Source of the DNA: Aquabacterium sp.
Lineage (GTDB): Bacteria; Pseudomonadota; Gammaproteobacteria; Burkholderiales; Burkholderiaceae_C
DNA length: 64,000 nucleotides
Direction: 5' to 3'
Assembly (NCBI GenBank): GCA_030654395.1
Contig: JAURXM010000132.1
Coordinates: 248,001-312,000, forward strand
The notes beneath the pieces are model-generated. The model did no database searches, was not told the origin of the DNA, and saw only the letters and a list, made by a program, of their open reading frames with translations. The position numbers and the translations under genes were made by a program. Each line of letters begins with the position of its first letter. Position 1 is the first letter of the stretch. Shown here one piece after another: positions 28,539 to 36,986 of this stretch.

Positions 28539-29444
28539 TCATTGAGTCGCATCAACACTGGCCCCGCCCCGCATGATCGACTGCCACAGTTGAGGCCAGT
28601 GCACCGACCAGCAGCATTGGTGATCAAAACCTGTCACTAGCACCACCACAGGGCGATGCTCCTGCGGAAATTTCGCCGCATAAGTGCGGACCATGTCGGG
28701 CGTGATATTGACGTCACGATCCCCAACCAAGTGATACTGCGGCACCCTTGCCAATGTGGCAATGTCATCTGCAGGATTGAGCGAACCGATCAAGGGTGTC
28801 AGTCGGTGATGGCTGGTCCAGGCACGATGGTCCAGGTTGCCGGCCACAGTGATCAGTGTCGAGATATCCTGACGGCGGCTGGCCAGCAAGGCCGCCATGG
28901 CTGCTCCACCTGAATATCCGATCAACACAAGTTGTTTAGCTCCATGGCGTTGCTTCAGCGCATCAAGCGCTTCGCTCATGGCTCGCAACAGGCGCGGGCT
29001 AAAGCGACCATCGAGCCAATCAGCGGGTATACACATGGTCGCACGCTGAGCTTCGCTCAAGTATTGGCAAGGGCGGGCCAAGTACACGGCTGTTTGGCTG
29101 GGATCACCTAAGGCCAGTTGCAGACCGACCGGATGGGTGGGGCTAGGGTCATCTGACGGATGATCCAAGCTCAGCCACGCAAGACCATCTCCTTCAATGT
29201 AGACGGTGAGCGCATCAACTTGCTTCAAGTCCTGCGGCGCCCAAGCCTGCAGCACCATGGACTGTGTCGGTATTTGCGAAGACTGCCAGGCTTTTTCAAC
29301 GGCAAGTTGCTGGGCATAAGCCATGCGCTCCAGGCCTGATGGCAGCGATGTGCAAGCACACAAGGCCAAGCAGAGCACGACACTGCAGCAAGCAAGCGCA
29401 AAGGCCGACCACGGCTGGCGTGGTCGGCCCCTTATGGTACACAC
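28539..29444 (-). CDS. lipoprotein alpha/beta hydrolase
   Basis: About 301 aa from a GTG at 29444. A signal with lipobox LALCACTS is followed by a hydrolase core with VYIEGDGLAW, GYSGGAAMAALLASR (nucleophile elbow GYSGG) and TGFDHQCCWS (possible catalytic His). The start is uncertain: the frame continues to 29573, but that part overlaps the autotransporter coding end, and a terminator-like hairpin (29403-29429) lies just after the GTG. Likely anchored to a membrane and facing the periplasm. Substrate unknown. Confidence 0.75.
   Translation of the reverse strand: MCTIRGRPRQPWSAFALACCSVVLCLALCACTSLPSGLERMAYAQQLAVEKAWQSSQIPTQSMVLQAWAPQDLKQVDALTVYIEGDGLAWLSLDHPSDDPSPTHPVGLQLALGDPSQTAVYLARPCQYLSEAQRATMCIPADWLDGRFSPRLLRAMSEALDALKQRHGAKQLVLIGYSGGAAMAALLASRRQDISTLITVAGNLDHRAWTSHHRLTPLIGSLNPADDIATLARVPQYHLVGDRDVNITPDMVRTYAAKFPQEHRPVVVLVTGFDHQCCWSVHWPQLWQSIMRGGASVDATQ
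29394..29429 (-). terminator. hairpin terminator after autotransporter
   Basis: A perfect 10-bp stem, GGCCGACCAC (29403-29412) and GTGGTCGGCC (29420-29429), with a 7-base loop. On the minus strand it is followed by TTTGCGCTT. It begins 20 bases after the autotransporter stop (29449), so termination of that gene is the simplest reading, but it also lies within the signal-peptide region of the downstream lipoprotein frame. Confidence 0.6.
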
Positions 29445-29448
29445 CGGG

Positions 29449-31950
29449 CTAGAAGGCCCAACGCACCTTGACCGAAGCGCTCTGGTTGTCGAAGCCACTG
29501 CGGTGCTCTGCATCGTAGGCAAACAAAATGTTGGTGCCAGTACTGGTCTTGTACTCGGCGCCGACGCCCGCATGCACGGTCAATGGCTTGGGCGCAATAC
29601 CCGAAGTCGTGAAAGATGCACTGGAAGCACCTGAATAGGCGGCATTGATCACGGCTTGATCATGATTGACGTCATAGGCCAGCGCTCCGGATGCCGACAA
29701 AGTTACTGCGCTATTGAGCTTGTAAGCCAGCTTGGCGCCCGTGCTCACCACCAAGGCCTGTGCGTTGCGACTGCCCACGATGAGGTTGAGGGCGCCCGCA
29801 CCGGTTTCTGTGTAGCCACTGTCTCGTATCCACGTGTAGTCTGCACGAACCGTCGGGAAGACCGTGATCTCGGCAGACAGCGGATAGCTGCGCGTCAAGC
29901 CCATTCCAGCGTGCGCCGAAGTGCTGTCATAGTCGGCAGATGCCACGCTGGATGCAAAGGTGATGGAGCGCGAGCTGCTGTTCGTGTTGCGCCCAAGATC
30001 GAACTGGAAATTGAGATCTGTGCGGTCGTCGATCGTGTGCGTGCCATAGCCAATCAGTTGCCATAGGGTCACGTCCGTCTTGTGATCCAAGACACTGGAT
30101 GCACTTTCCAGCTTGCTGGTGGCATACGCCACCCCACCACCCAAGCGCGTCGTGGATGAAACATTGGCGTCTACCCCAGCGACAAGGCCATAGGTGTCGG
30201 CCTCGTAACCCGTCACAGCACCTTGATCGCCTTGCTTAACCCAGGAGCCGAACGGTTTGACCCATACATGGCGATCTTGCGAGGCATCACCCGATGGCAT
30301 GCCTCGCAAACCATCCAGACGCCCCAGCACCACCTTGTTGATGTTCGTCAGCGTGGCTTGGGTTGCTTGAATGGATCCACCAATCAGTGAGGGCAAAGTC
30401 TGGCTCACGGCGTTGGACAGTGCTTGCTCCTGCCCTGTGGAAAACGTCATGAAATGCTGAGCTATTTCACCGGTAGATGATGCTGCCAGAATCTGATCCA
30501 GCACCTGGGAAGCCTCCGATGCCGGTGAATTGCCTTGTTCCGTGGTGGTTTGGTGAATGAGCGGCAGCACCGAGGCCACGGTGATGCTGACGTCCGTACT
30601 GGTGTAGACCGGGGCAAACGTGAACAGCAAGCTGTCCGTATCGGTGCTGGCAAACGTGCCGGAAATACTGCCCGCGCTGATGACCGAACCCAAGCTGCCA
30701 GAAACCAGGCCGCTCGCACTGGCCGCACTCACGTGCAAGGTGCCGCCCAAGGTAGCCGTACCGGTCACGGTCAGGCGACCAAAACTGCTCATCGAAGCCA
30801 CCGTTGTCGTGAACGTACCTGTATTGGTAAAGCTGGCGACCGTCAAATTCTTGCCTGCCCCGATGGCCAAGGTGCCACCGTTGGCAAGGTTGCCCGCTGC
30901 TGTGACCGTGGCCGCATTCAATGTCGAGCCGGCCAATAGCGAGATGCCACCGTTGATCTGGGCACTGTCAGTCAGAGTGATCGTGTCGCCGCCGTTGGTG
31001 GAACCGCTGGTGCTGACGATTGAGCCATTGGTGATCGACGTGGCTTGCAGAGTCAGGGTGTTACCCCCGCCAGACAGGCTCAAGGCGTTCCCCGAACTAC
31101 CCCCGGAAATCGTGCCCGAACTCGTGATGGTGGCGCCGCCGGTAGAAGTCACGCCTGCACCATCTGCGCCAGCCGTACCCGCATTGCCCGTCGTGTTGGG
31201 CGCACCTGCCGCACCACCGCTGCCGCCAGAGATGGTGCCTGTGTTGGTCAGCGTATAGCCAGAACCAGTGATGCCCGAGCCGCCTGTACCACCAGTGCCG
31301 CCAGCCCCATGGTTGGTGCCGCCGACCCCACCTGTACCACCACCACCGCCGGTGATCGCGCCGTCGTTGGTCAGGGTGAAGCCTGTGCCATCAAGCCCCG
31401 CGCCACCTGTGCCACCCGTGCCACCAACCCCACCTGACGACGCGCCGCCAGCGCCCACGCCGCCAGTACCGCCCAGCCCACCCACCAGCGAGCCACTGCC
31501 GCTGTTGGTCAGGGTGAACGTAGCGCCGGTCGCACCCGCACCACCCACGCCGCCAGGGCCACCACGAGGGCCAATGCCGAACACCCCGCCACCGGTCGTG
31601 TTGTTGCCGCCATTGCCACCTATGCCGCCAGTGGCGGTGGTGGAATTGGTCTGCGTGCCCGAGGCCGTGAGCGCGGCCCCACCGTTGCCGGCGGCCGACC
31701 CCGAAGGTACGACGCCGTAGCCATTGCCGCAAGGGCTGCCACCTATGCAGTTTACGAAGTTCGTGCCATTCGCACCGTTGGTGCCCGTCACCTGGGCGTC
31801 AGCATGGAAGCCAGAGACAGCTAACATCGCCAACATGGCTGCCTGAGCCAGCGCTGTAGGGCGATGCATGGGTCGTGCATGAGCACGCCTTGATGCTGTT
31901 ATAGATATGTGGGCCGGGTACTGCGTCAACCAAGAGGAATAGCTAGACAT
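29449..31950 (-). CDS. autotransporter with glycine-rich repeat passenger
   Basis: 833 aa. ATG 31950 is preceded by GGAGG at seven bases. A long extended signal peptide (about 53 residues, cleaving near HADAQ) leads to a Gly/Thr/Asn-rich passenger with GGTGG runs and FTLTN-type units, then a beta-helix-like stretch. The last 270 residues (from HVWVKPFGSW) form an autotransporter beta-barrel ending in VKVRWAF, with the terminal phenylalanine that directs outer-membrane insertion. Probably a surface-exposed adhesin or matrix protein; no protease motif is visible. Confidence 0.92.
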   Translation of the reverse strand: MSSYSSWLTQYPAHISITASRRAHARPMHRPTALAQAAMLAMLAVSGFHADAQVTGTNGANGTNFVNCIGGSPCGNGYGVVPSGSAAGNGGAALTASGTQTNSTTATGGIGGNGGNNTTGGGVFGIGPRGGPGGVGGAGATGATFTLTNSGSGSLVGGLGGTGGVGAGGASSGGVGGTGGTGGAGLDGTGFTLTNDGAITGGGGGTGGVGGTNHGAGGTGGTGGSGITGSGYTLTNTGTISGGSGGAAGAPNTTGNAGTAGADGAGVTSTGGATITSSGTISGGSSGNALSLSGGGNTLTLQATSITNGSIVSTSGSTNGGDTITLTDSAQINGGISLLAGSTLNAATVTAAGNLANGGTLAIGAGKNLTVASFTNTGTFTTTVASMSSFGRLTVTGTATLGGTLHVSAASASGLVSGSLGSVISAGSISGTFASTDTDSLLFTFAPVYTSTDVSITVASVLPLIHQTTTEQGNSPASEASQVLDQILAASSTGEIAQHFMTFSTGQEQALSNAVSQTLPSLIGGSIQATQATLTNINKVVLGRLDGLRGMPSGDASQDRHVWVKPFGSWVKQGDQGAVTGYEADTYGLVAGVDANVSSTTRLGGGVAYATSKLESASSVLDHKTDVTLWQLIGYGTHTIDDRTDLNFQFDLGRNTNSSSRSITFASSVASADYDSTSAHAGMGLTRSYPLSAEITVFPTVRADYTWIRDSGYTETGAGALNLIVGSRNAQALVVSTGAKLAYKLNSAVTLSASGALAYDVNHDQAVINAAYSGASSASFTTSGIAPKPLTVHAGVGAEYKTSTGTNILFAYDAEHRSGFDNQSASVKVRWAF
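31095..31540 (-). repeat. glycine-rich passenger repeats
   Basis: Inside the autotransporter, a unit beginning (F/Y)TLTN-x-G followed by GG(T/V/A)GG runs recurs at spacings of about 46, 41 and 41 residues, with the last unit degenerate (ATITSSGTISGG). The repeats give a PGRS-like composition and are the most likely site of length variation. Confidence 0.75.
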
Positions 31951-32139
31951 GGACACCTCCAAAAATTTATCAAAGGGAACTTAGGGTGAATGTTTGCGCT
32001 TCACTCGTTTTCAGCGCTCGGTGAGCATAGCTATGGCGCTGTCATGCTGAAGTGCCGATCTAGTCCGGTATAGCCATGCAATTCCTTCAGGCTGAACACC
32101 AGGGGTGTGGCAAGTCCTCTGTCGTTTCCTATATCACCA

Positions 32140-32300
32140 GGCTTTGTTGCGCGCTGCGGATGATGATTCTTGGGCGGCGGGATGATCGAGCAGAGACCTC
32201 TTGCGTTAGCGCACCGTTAGCAACCCTCGCGCCTTCAGCGATGCGTTGTACTCAGACCAGTTCGTCGTGCGGTAAGTCTTGCGCATCTTGTCTTGTTTGA
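32140..32300 (-). mobile_element. IS5-family element remnant
   Basis: The 386-base gap 31951-32336 contains a decayed insertion sequence. On the minus strand from ATG 32286 it reads MRKTYRTTNWSEYNASLKAR then GLLTVR and a stop at 32208-32206, the typical start of an IS5-family transposase. Almost all the rest of the gene is deleted. GGCTTTGTTGCG at 32140-32151 looks like the terminal inverted repeat of this family. The rest of the gap (31951-32139) holds the autotransporter promoter region and nothing else recognisable. Confidence 0.7.
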
Positions 32301-32336
32301 TCGGATCAGGCTACCGCCTAGACGCTGGCAGCGTTT

Positions 32337-34124
32337 TTAATTTTTCTTGCTGTTGAGTGCATTCAAAGCCGCCTTGCCAATGTCATATGACGCGATGTCA
32401 ACTGACTTGCCGATAGCTGGGGCTTGTATTCTGTACAGGCCCTCTTCTTTCCACGCGAAGAAATACCAGTGCGCATTATCGGCTGAGTCAGGTAGACGGA
32501 ATGACACGGTTTTAGGCGTCTTGTCGGCGGTGATGTCTTCGACAAGCACCGTGATGTCACCCATGCGTGCTGTGTCGCCCACTTTGAAGGGCTGAAGCCG
32601 GGTATCCCGTGCAATGGTGCCCCGAAAGCCCGTTGGCACGGACAGTCGAAGTGACACATCATCCAAACGTGTCATTGTCATCGCTTGGTTGTTGGGCCCC
32701 AATGCATGCATGCTGGTGGGGTTGCTCATGCCATGGTATTGACGCACCAAGGGAATGTAATAAATGCCTTCTGCTGAAGGTAAATTCATCAGTAAAAAAT
32801 GTTGCGTTTGATTTGGATCTGCATTGGGTATGGCCAGTGCCGCTTGTGCCTCGCCTGATACCACCAATGTTTTCATGATGGCCGATGAGCCTAGCTTCAC
32901 GATGGGGAATATAAACAGATGGATCGCGCCAATCAGCAGGATCAGGTTCTTGGCTGACCCCATCACCCAGCCGCGCAGTGTTTGACGTTGGTGCCACGCC
33001 ATCAGTATCATCACCGACAGCAGGCCGCTGGCACCGATATCCGAGTTAATGGTCAATCTATCAAACGGATACCCAGCGCAGGCAGGCGCCAAAGCCAAAA
33101 CAGAGCCTGTTGCATAGAATCGGGCGATGGCCGACTTGAAGCCGCCTACGCGGTAAACGGCATAGGTCAGCGCCAATAAGGCGATGGCGGCTGCGCCTGC
33201 GTAGATGGCTTGCGTTGCCCGGTCGAGTTGCTCAAACATCACCGATGACACGCCAAACCACTGCGCCAGCATCAAGGCCGGCAAACGAAGCACCAAGCTG
33301 ATGCCAAATTGGCCTAGGTTGGATGTGGGGTCGACATAACCAGGCGAGCCAAAGCTCCCGTAGCCCAAGTGGCCGTGCATGGCCTTCCAGGCCAGCACAA
33401 TCACGGCGAAGGGCAGCAGGGCTTTGAGTCTGATCCACAAAGGCTTGTTGGGCTCTAGAAACAAAGCGTAGGCCAGCAAATAGCCTGCGGTTTGAACCGA
33501 TGCCTCAGCACTGAATAAGCCTAATATCAGAAACAGGCCAGCCAAGTAACCATAAAGGGGTGACTGGCCGCTGCGCCAGCGGTGGTAAGCCAGCAGTGTC
33601 AATATGAGCAGCAGGCCGCAGAGCATTTGGTTTCGGCTGGCCAGCCATGCCACAGCAAATACATGCAACATGTTCCCAGCAAAAAGCATGGTGGCCATGC
33701 CACTTTGCTGCTTGTCAGTGTCGAGTTCGCTGAACAAGCGGCCAACCAACAAGATCATCAAACCGTACAGCAGCAGGTTATGCACATGCATCCATACAGG
33801 CGAGTCCGGCCACAATTGGTAGTCAAGCCATTGGCTCAATTCAGCCAATGGCCGCCAAAAAGCGATGCGCAAGTTGTCTGAGGCCCACCAAACCAATCGA
33901 CCTGAATCAATGAGCGACTGATTGGCAATGAGGTTGCCGTCAGCAAAGGTAAATAAGCCAAAAAGTGAGCCGGGTTGGGGGTTGGCTGATTGACCGATTA
34001 AAAGCGAGCGGTGTAAATAATCATCACCCATCAAGCCCATATTCGTGGCGGGGGCGATCAGCAACATACCGACCAGTGCGGCCACAGGGATGCACCACCG
34101 GCTAGAGAGAAATCTTCCCCACAT
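32337..34124 (-). CDS. polytopic membrane protein, GT-C-like, unknown function
   Basis: 595 aa with about ten to eleven hydrophobic segments in the first 420 residues, then a soluble C-terminal domain of about 170 residues predicted to face the periplasm. An acidic GDDYLHR motif sits in the first extracytoplasmic loop (about residues 32-38), where GT-C glycosyltransferases keep their catalytic acidic pair, followed by WRPLAELSQWLDYQLW. I infer a GT-C-type fold but cannot assign a substrate. The gene lies between the IS remnant and the divergent acyltransferases and may belong to the same function. Confidence 0.72.
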   Translation of the reverse strand: MWGRFLSSRWCIPVAALVGMLLIAPATNMGLMGDDYLHRSLLIGQSANPQPGSLFGLFTFADGNLIANQSLIDSGRLVWWASDNLRIAFWRPLAELSQWLDYQLWPDSPVWMHVHNLLLYGLMILLVGRLFSELDTDKQQSGMATMLFAGNMLHVFAVAWLASRNQMLCGLLLILTLLAYHRWRSGQSPLYGYLAGLFLILGLFSAEASVQTAGYLLAYALFLEPNKPLWIRLKALLPFAVIVLAWKAMHGHLGYGSFGSPGYVDPTSNLGQFGISLVLRLPALMLAQWFGVSSVMFEQLDRATQAIYAGAAAIALLALTYAVYRVGGFKSAIARFYATGSVLALAPACAGYPFDRLTINSDIGASGLLSVMILMAWHQRQTLRGWVMGSAKNLILLIGAIHLFIFPIVKLGSSAIMKTLVVSGEAQAALAIPNADPNQTQHFLLMNLPSAEGIYYIPLVRQYHGMSNPTSMHALGPNNQAMTMTRLDDVSLRLSVPTGFRGTIARDTRLQPFKVGDTARMGDITVLVEDITADKTPKTVSFRLPDSADNAHWYFFAWKEEGLYRIQAPAIGKSVDIASYDIGKAALNALNSKKN

Positions 34125-34241
34125 GACCCAAATCCTTGAAATGGCTTATTTTATCGGTTCAGCCGTGGCAACCCATTCATGTTTACCTTGATGGCTCGCC
34201 CGTTTGCGCCATTGGTTTGTGGGGTGGGGTGTGTGTTTGCT

Positions 34242-34254
34242 GGGGAAATTCCCC
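34242..34254. promoter_or_regulatory. palindrome upstream of acyltransferase genes
   Basis: GGGGAAATTCCCC is an odd palindrome with 6-base arms in the 184-base region between the divergent membrane protein and acyltransferase genes, 55 bases before the latter's start. It could be an operator for either gene; no cognate regulator is adjacent. Confidence 0.35.
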
Positions 34255-34308
34255 CTCGGGTGAGCGGGCATGGCTGCTACGCTACTGTCGATTGATTCCG
34301 GAAATATC

Positions 34309-35637
34309 ATGGCCAGGTTACGCAGTAAGTTGATTTTTGAAAAGCGGCTTCACGCGGGCGCGACGGCAGCCAAACAATATCTGACGGGTATAGACATCCT
34401 TCACGGGCATGTCGGCATCCCGCTTATCTTTGTGTATAAAAATGGGTTTGACTTGGCCTTGGCTGAGCGCGCGCTGATCGACACGCTCAAGCACTACCCC
34501 TTGGTCTCTGGGCGCTACAAAAAGGACGAACAGGGGCACGTCTATGCAGACTGCAACGATGGCGGCGTTGACTTCCGTGTGTTTCGCTGTGAGGGCGACA
34601 TGCCCTATGGCGAGCATCAGCCCTTGGGCGATGACATCAAGCAGTTTTACAAGCAGTTCATGCCTTGGCAAGTGATCAACAAGGATCAGCCGCTCTTTCA
34701 GGTCAATATCCACCAGTACGCAGACGATGGCATCGTGATGTGCATTTATATGGTGCACTCGGTGTTTGATGGCTCTAGCTTTTTTGGCTTCATGCTGGGT
34801 TGGTCCAAAGCTTGTCGTGGGCTGCAGATCAAGCCTCCATCGTTTGATCGCAGCGTGATGATCAAGGCGGGTCAGGCGGATATCGACACACGTGGTTTCG
34901 AGTTGATTCGGCAATGGCCCATCACCCAAGGCATCGGCATCATGGCCAAGTTGGGTTGGAGAGCGGTCACGGACATGAAGAAGGAGATCTTTCGCATCCC
35001 AACTGAGACCGTGCAAAAGTGGAAGGCCGATGCCCATGCGATGTTGCCCGATGCCAGCGGTGTCAACACAGGCAAGTTGGTCACGGCCTATGTGCTCAAG
35101 GCCTTGTCACCTGTGATGCCTGCTGGTGTGCCCCGCAGTGCGGGCATGGCGCTGGACATGCGCTACATCCGTGGTTTGACGCTGCCCCGAGATTATTTTG
35201 GCAATGCCCTGTGCTACGCCCAAGCCTATTACAGCGAGCAAGAATTGGCGCATGACAGCCTGTCGGTGTTGGCTGAGAAGTGCCGCCCGCAGCCTGATCA
35301 AGTCAGCGCGGAGAACGTGTCCAAGCTGTTGGCGGTGGCCGAGCGCTATCGGCAAAAACAGGCCATCTGGAAGCTGATATTCAAACCCGCTGTGGACACG
35401 CTGGCAGGGGGTATCGTGCAGAATAACTTATCCATGCTCCCGATCTATGAGATCGATATGGGGCGCGGTACGCCCGACTGGTACGAAACCTTCGCCATGA
35501 CCATCCGCATGATGGCGATGGTGTCCACACCGTCTAAAGATGGTGGCATTGATCTGCACATGGCGGCCAGCCGGGCTGAGCTCAAAGCGCTGCGTGATCA
35601 ATTGGCCGCTGATGGCATTGGCCGCCCATCTAAATGA
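34309..35637 (+). CDS. BAHD-type acyltransferase (first of tandem pair)
   Basis: 442 aa. BAHD enzymes transfer an acyl group from CoA to an alcohol or amine. All the hallmarks are here: HxxxDG as HSVFDG (His150, Asp154) followed by SSFFGFMLGWSKACRGL, the YFGN motif (LPRDYFGNA, 292-300), and DMGRG (383-387) in place of the usual DFGWG. ATG 34309 has GGA upstream; an ATG at 34270 is a weaker alternative. It is followed by a paralogue after 29 bases. No signal peptide, so cytosolic. The acyl donor and acceptor are unknown. BAHD proteins are mostly known from plants and fungi. Confidence 0.85.
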   Translation: MARLRSKLIFEKRLHAGATAAKQYLTGIDILHGHVGIPLIFVYKNGFDLALAERALIDTLKHYPLVSGRYKKDEQGHVYADCNDGGVDFRVFRCEGDMPYGEHQPLGDDIKQFYKQFMPWQVINKDQPLFQVNIHQYADDGIVMCIYMVHSVFDGSSFFGFMLGWSKACRGLQIKPPSFDRSVMIKAGQADIDTRGFELIRQWPITQGIGIMAKLGWRAVTDMKKEIFRIPTETVQKWKADAHAMLPDASGVNTGKLVTAYVLKALSPVMPAGVPRSAGMALDMRYIRGLTLPRDYFGNALCYAQAYYSEQELAHDSLSVLAEKCRPQPDQVSAENVSKLLAVAERYRQKQAIWKLIFKPAVDTLAGGIVQNNLSMLPIYEIDMGRGTPDWYETFAMTIRMMAMVSTPSKDGGIDLHMAASRAELKALRDQLAADGIGRPSK

Positions 35638-35666
35638 TTTTTTGTTGACTGACTGTTGAGGGCCAC

Positions 35667-36986
35667 ATGGCCAAGTTGCGATCTACATTGGTTCTGGCCA
35701 AACGCCTCCATGCGGGCGCCACGGCGCCACGTCAATATCTGACGGGGCTGGACATTTTTCATGCGCATGCGGGCATCCCCATCGTCTTGGTCTACAAAAA
35801 AGGCTTTGATGTGGCCGTGGTCGAGCGCGCCCTGGCTGAGACGCTCAAGCACTACCCACTCATCGCTGGTCGCTACAAAAAGGACGATCAAGGTCTCGTC
35901 TACATCGATGCCAATGACGCAGGTATTGATTGGCGCGTGACCCGTTGTGAGGGCCCCATGCCTTATGGCGAAGTCAACCCGGCTGGCAAGGACATCAACC
36001 AGTTCTACAAGCTGGTTTTGCCATGGCAGGTGGTCGACAAAGATGCGGCTTTGCTTCAGGTCAACGTTCACCAGTTTGCAGACGATGGCATCGTGATGTG
36101 CTGTTATGCACCGCACTCCTTGTTTGATGGATCGAGCTTTTGGGGCTTCATGGAGAACTGGTCGCGTGCCTGTCGTGGGCTGGAGATCAAGCCGCCATCC
36201 TTTGACCGCGCTGTGATGATCGATGCAGCGAAGGCAGAGTTCGATCCCGCCAGCTATGACTTGATGAGCGCCCCGCCGATGAGGGGGTTGATAGGCTTGT
36301 TCGCCAAGCTGGGCTGGCGTGCGGTGACAGATTTAAAGAGTGAGGTTGTGCGCATCCCGACGCAAACGGTGCAGCAGTGGAAGGCCCAAGCCAAGATTGA
36401 TTTGCCCGACTCTGCGGGCGTCAGTCCGGTTGAGTTGGCCACTGCGTATGTGATGCGGGCGTTTTCGCCCTGTATGCCGCGTGGCGTGGACCGCTGCGTG
36501 GGGCTGGTGCTGGACTTGCGCTACAAGCGCCGTTTGAAGCTGCCACGTGACTACTTTGGTAATGCGCTGTGTTACGGCGAGGCGCGTTACACCGAGCAGG
36601 ATCTGGCGCAGCACACCTTGTCTGCCTTGGCCGAGAAGTGCCGTCCCCACGGTGAACATGTCGGCACGGGTAGCCTGTTCAAGATGCTGGCTTTGATGGA
36701 GTCATACCGGCAAAAGAAGTCAGTCTGGCGCTTGATTTTCAAACCGACCATTGAGACCTTGCAAGGCGGTTTGATCCTCAATAATTTGGTTCAACTCCCG
36801 ATATACGAGATCGATTTGGGGAGGGGCACGCCTGATTGGTATGACATCTTCCCGATGACCATCCGCATGTTGATGGTGGTGCAGACGCCCACGCAAGATG
36901 GCGGGCTTGATTTGCACGTGACGGCACGCAAGGCGGAGTTGAAGGCGCTCAGGGCGCAGTTGTCTGCCGACGGGATATCAGCCTGA
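35667..36986 (+). CDS. BAHD-type acyltransferase (second of tandem pair)
   Basis: 439 aa, collinear with the first copy without gaps over at least the first 390 residues. HSLFDG (His150, Asp154), LPRDYFGNA (292-300) and DLGRG (383-387) occupy identical positions. The differences cluster around substrate-pocket positions (for example CCYAPHSLFDG against CIYMVHSVFDG), so the two probably act on different acceptors or donors. The last 38 bases overlap the convergent exported hydrolase gene. Confidence 0.85.
   Translation: MAKLRSTLVLAKRLHAGATAPRQYLTGLDIFHAHAGIPIVLVYKKGFDVAVVERALAETLKHYPLIAGRYKKDDQGLVYIDANDAGIDWRVTRCEGPMPYGEVNPAGKDINQFYKLVLPWQVVDKDAALLQVNVHQFADDGIVMCCYAPHSLFDGSSFWGFMENWSRACRGLEIKPPSFDRAVMIDAAKAEFDPASYDLMSAPPMRGLIGLFAKLGWRAVTDLKSEVVRIPTQTVQQWKAQAKIDLPDSAGVSPVELATAYVMRAFSPCMPRGVDRCVGLVLDLRYKRRLKLPRDYFGNALCYGEARYTEQDLAQHTLSALAEKCRPHGEHVGTGSLFKMLALMESYRQKKSVWRLIFKPTIETLQGGLILNNLVQLPIYEIDLGRGTPDWYDIFPMTIRMLMVVQTPTQDGGLDLHVTARKAELKALRAQLSADGISA

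Noticed and set aside
31095-31540. Possible CRISPR-like array because of repeated short units
   Set aside because: The repeats are in-frame protein repeats with diverged sequence and no unique spacers of constant length.
30535-31720. Proline-, alanine- or arginine-rich open frames on the plus strand opposite the autotransporter
   Set aside because: They are the complement of the glycine-rich repeats (GGN codons read as CCN and related) and have no start signals.
32076-32300. 74-codon plus-strand frame in the gap before the membrane protein
   Set aside because: It runs antisense through the IS5-type transposase remnant and has no support of its own.
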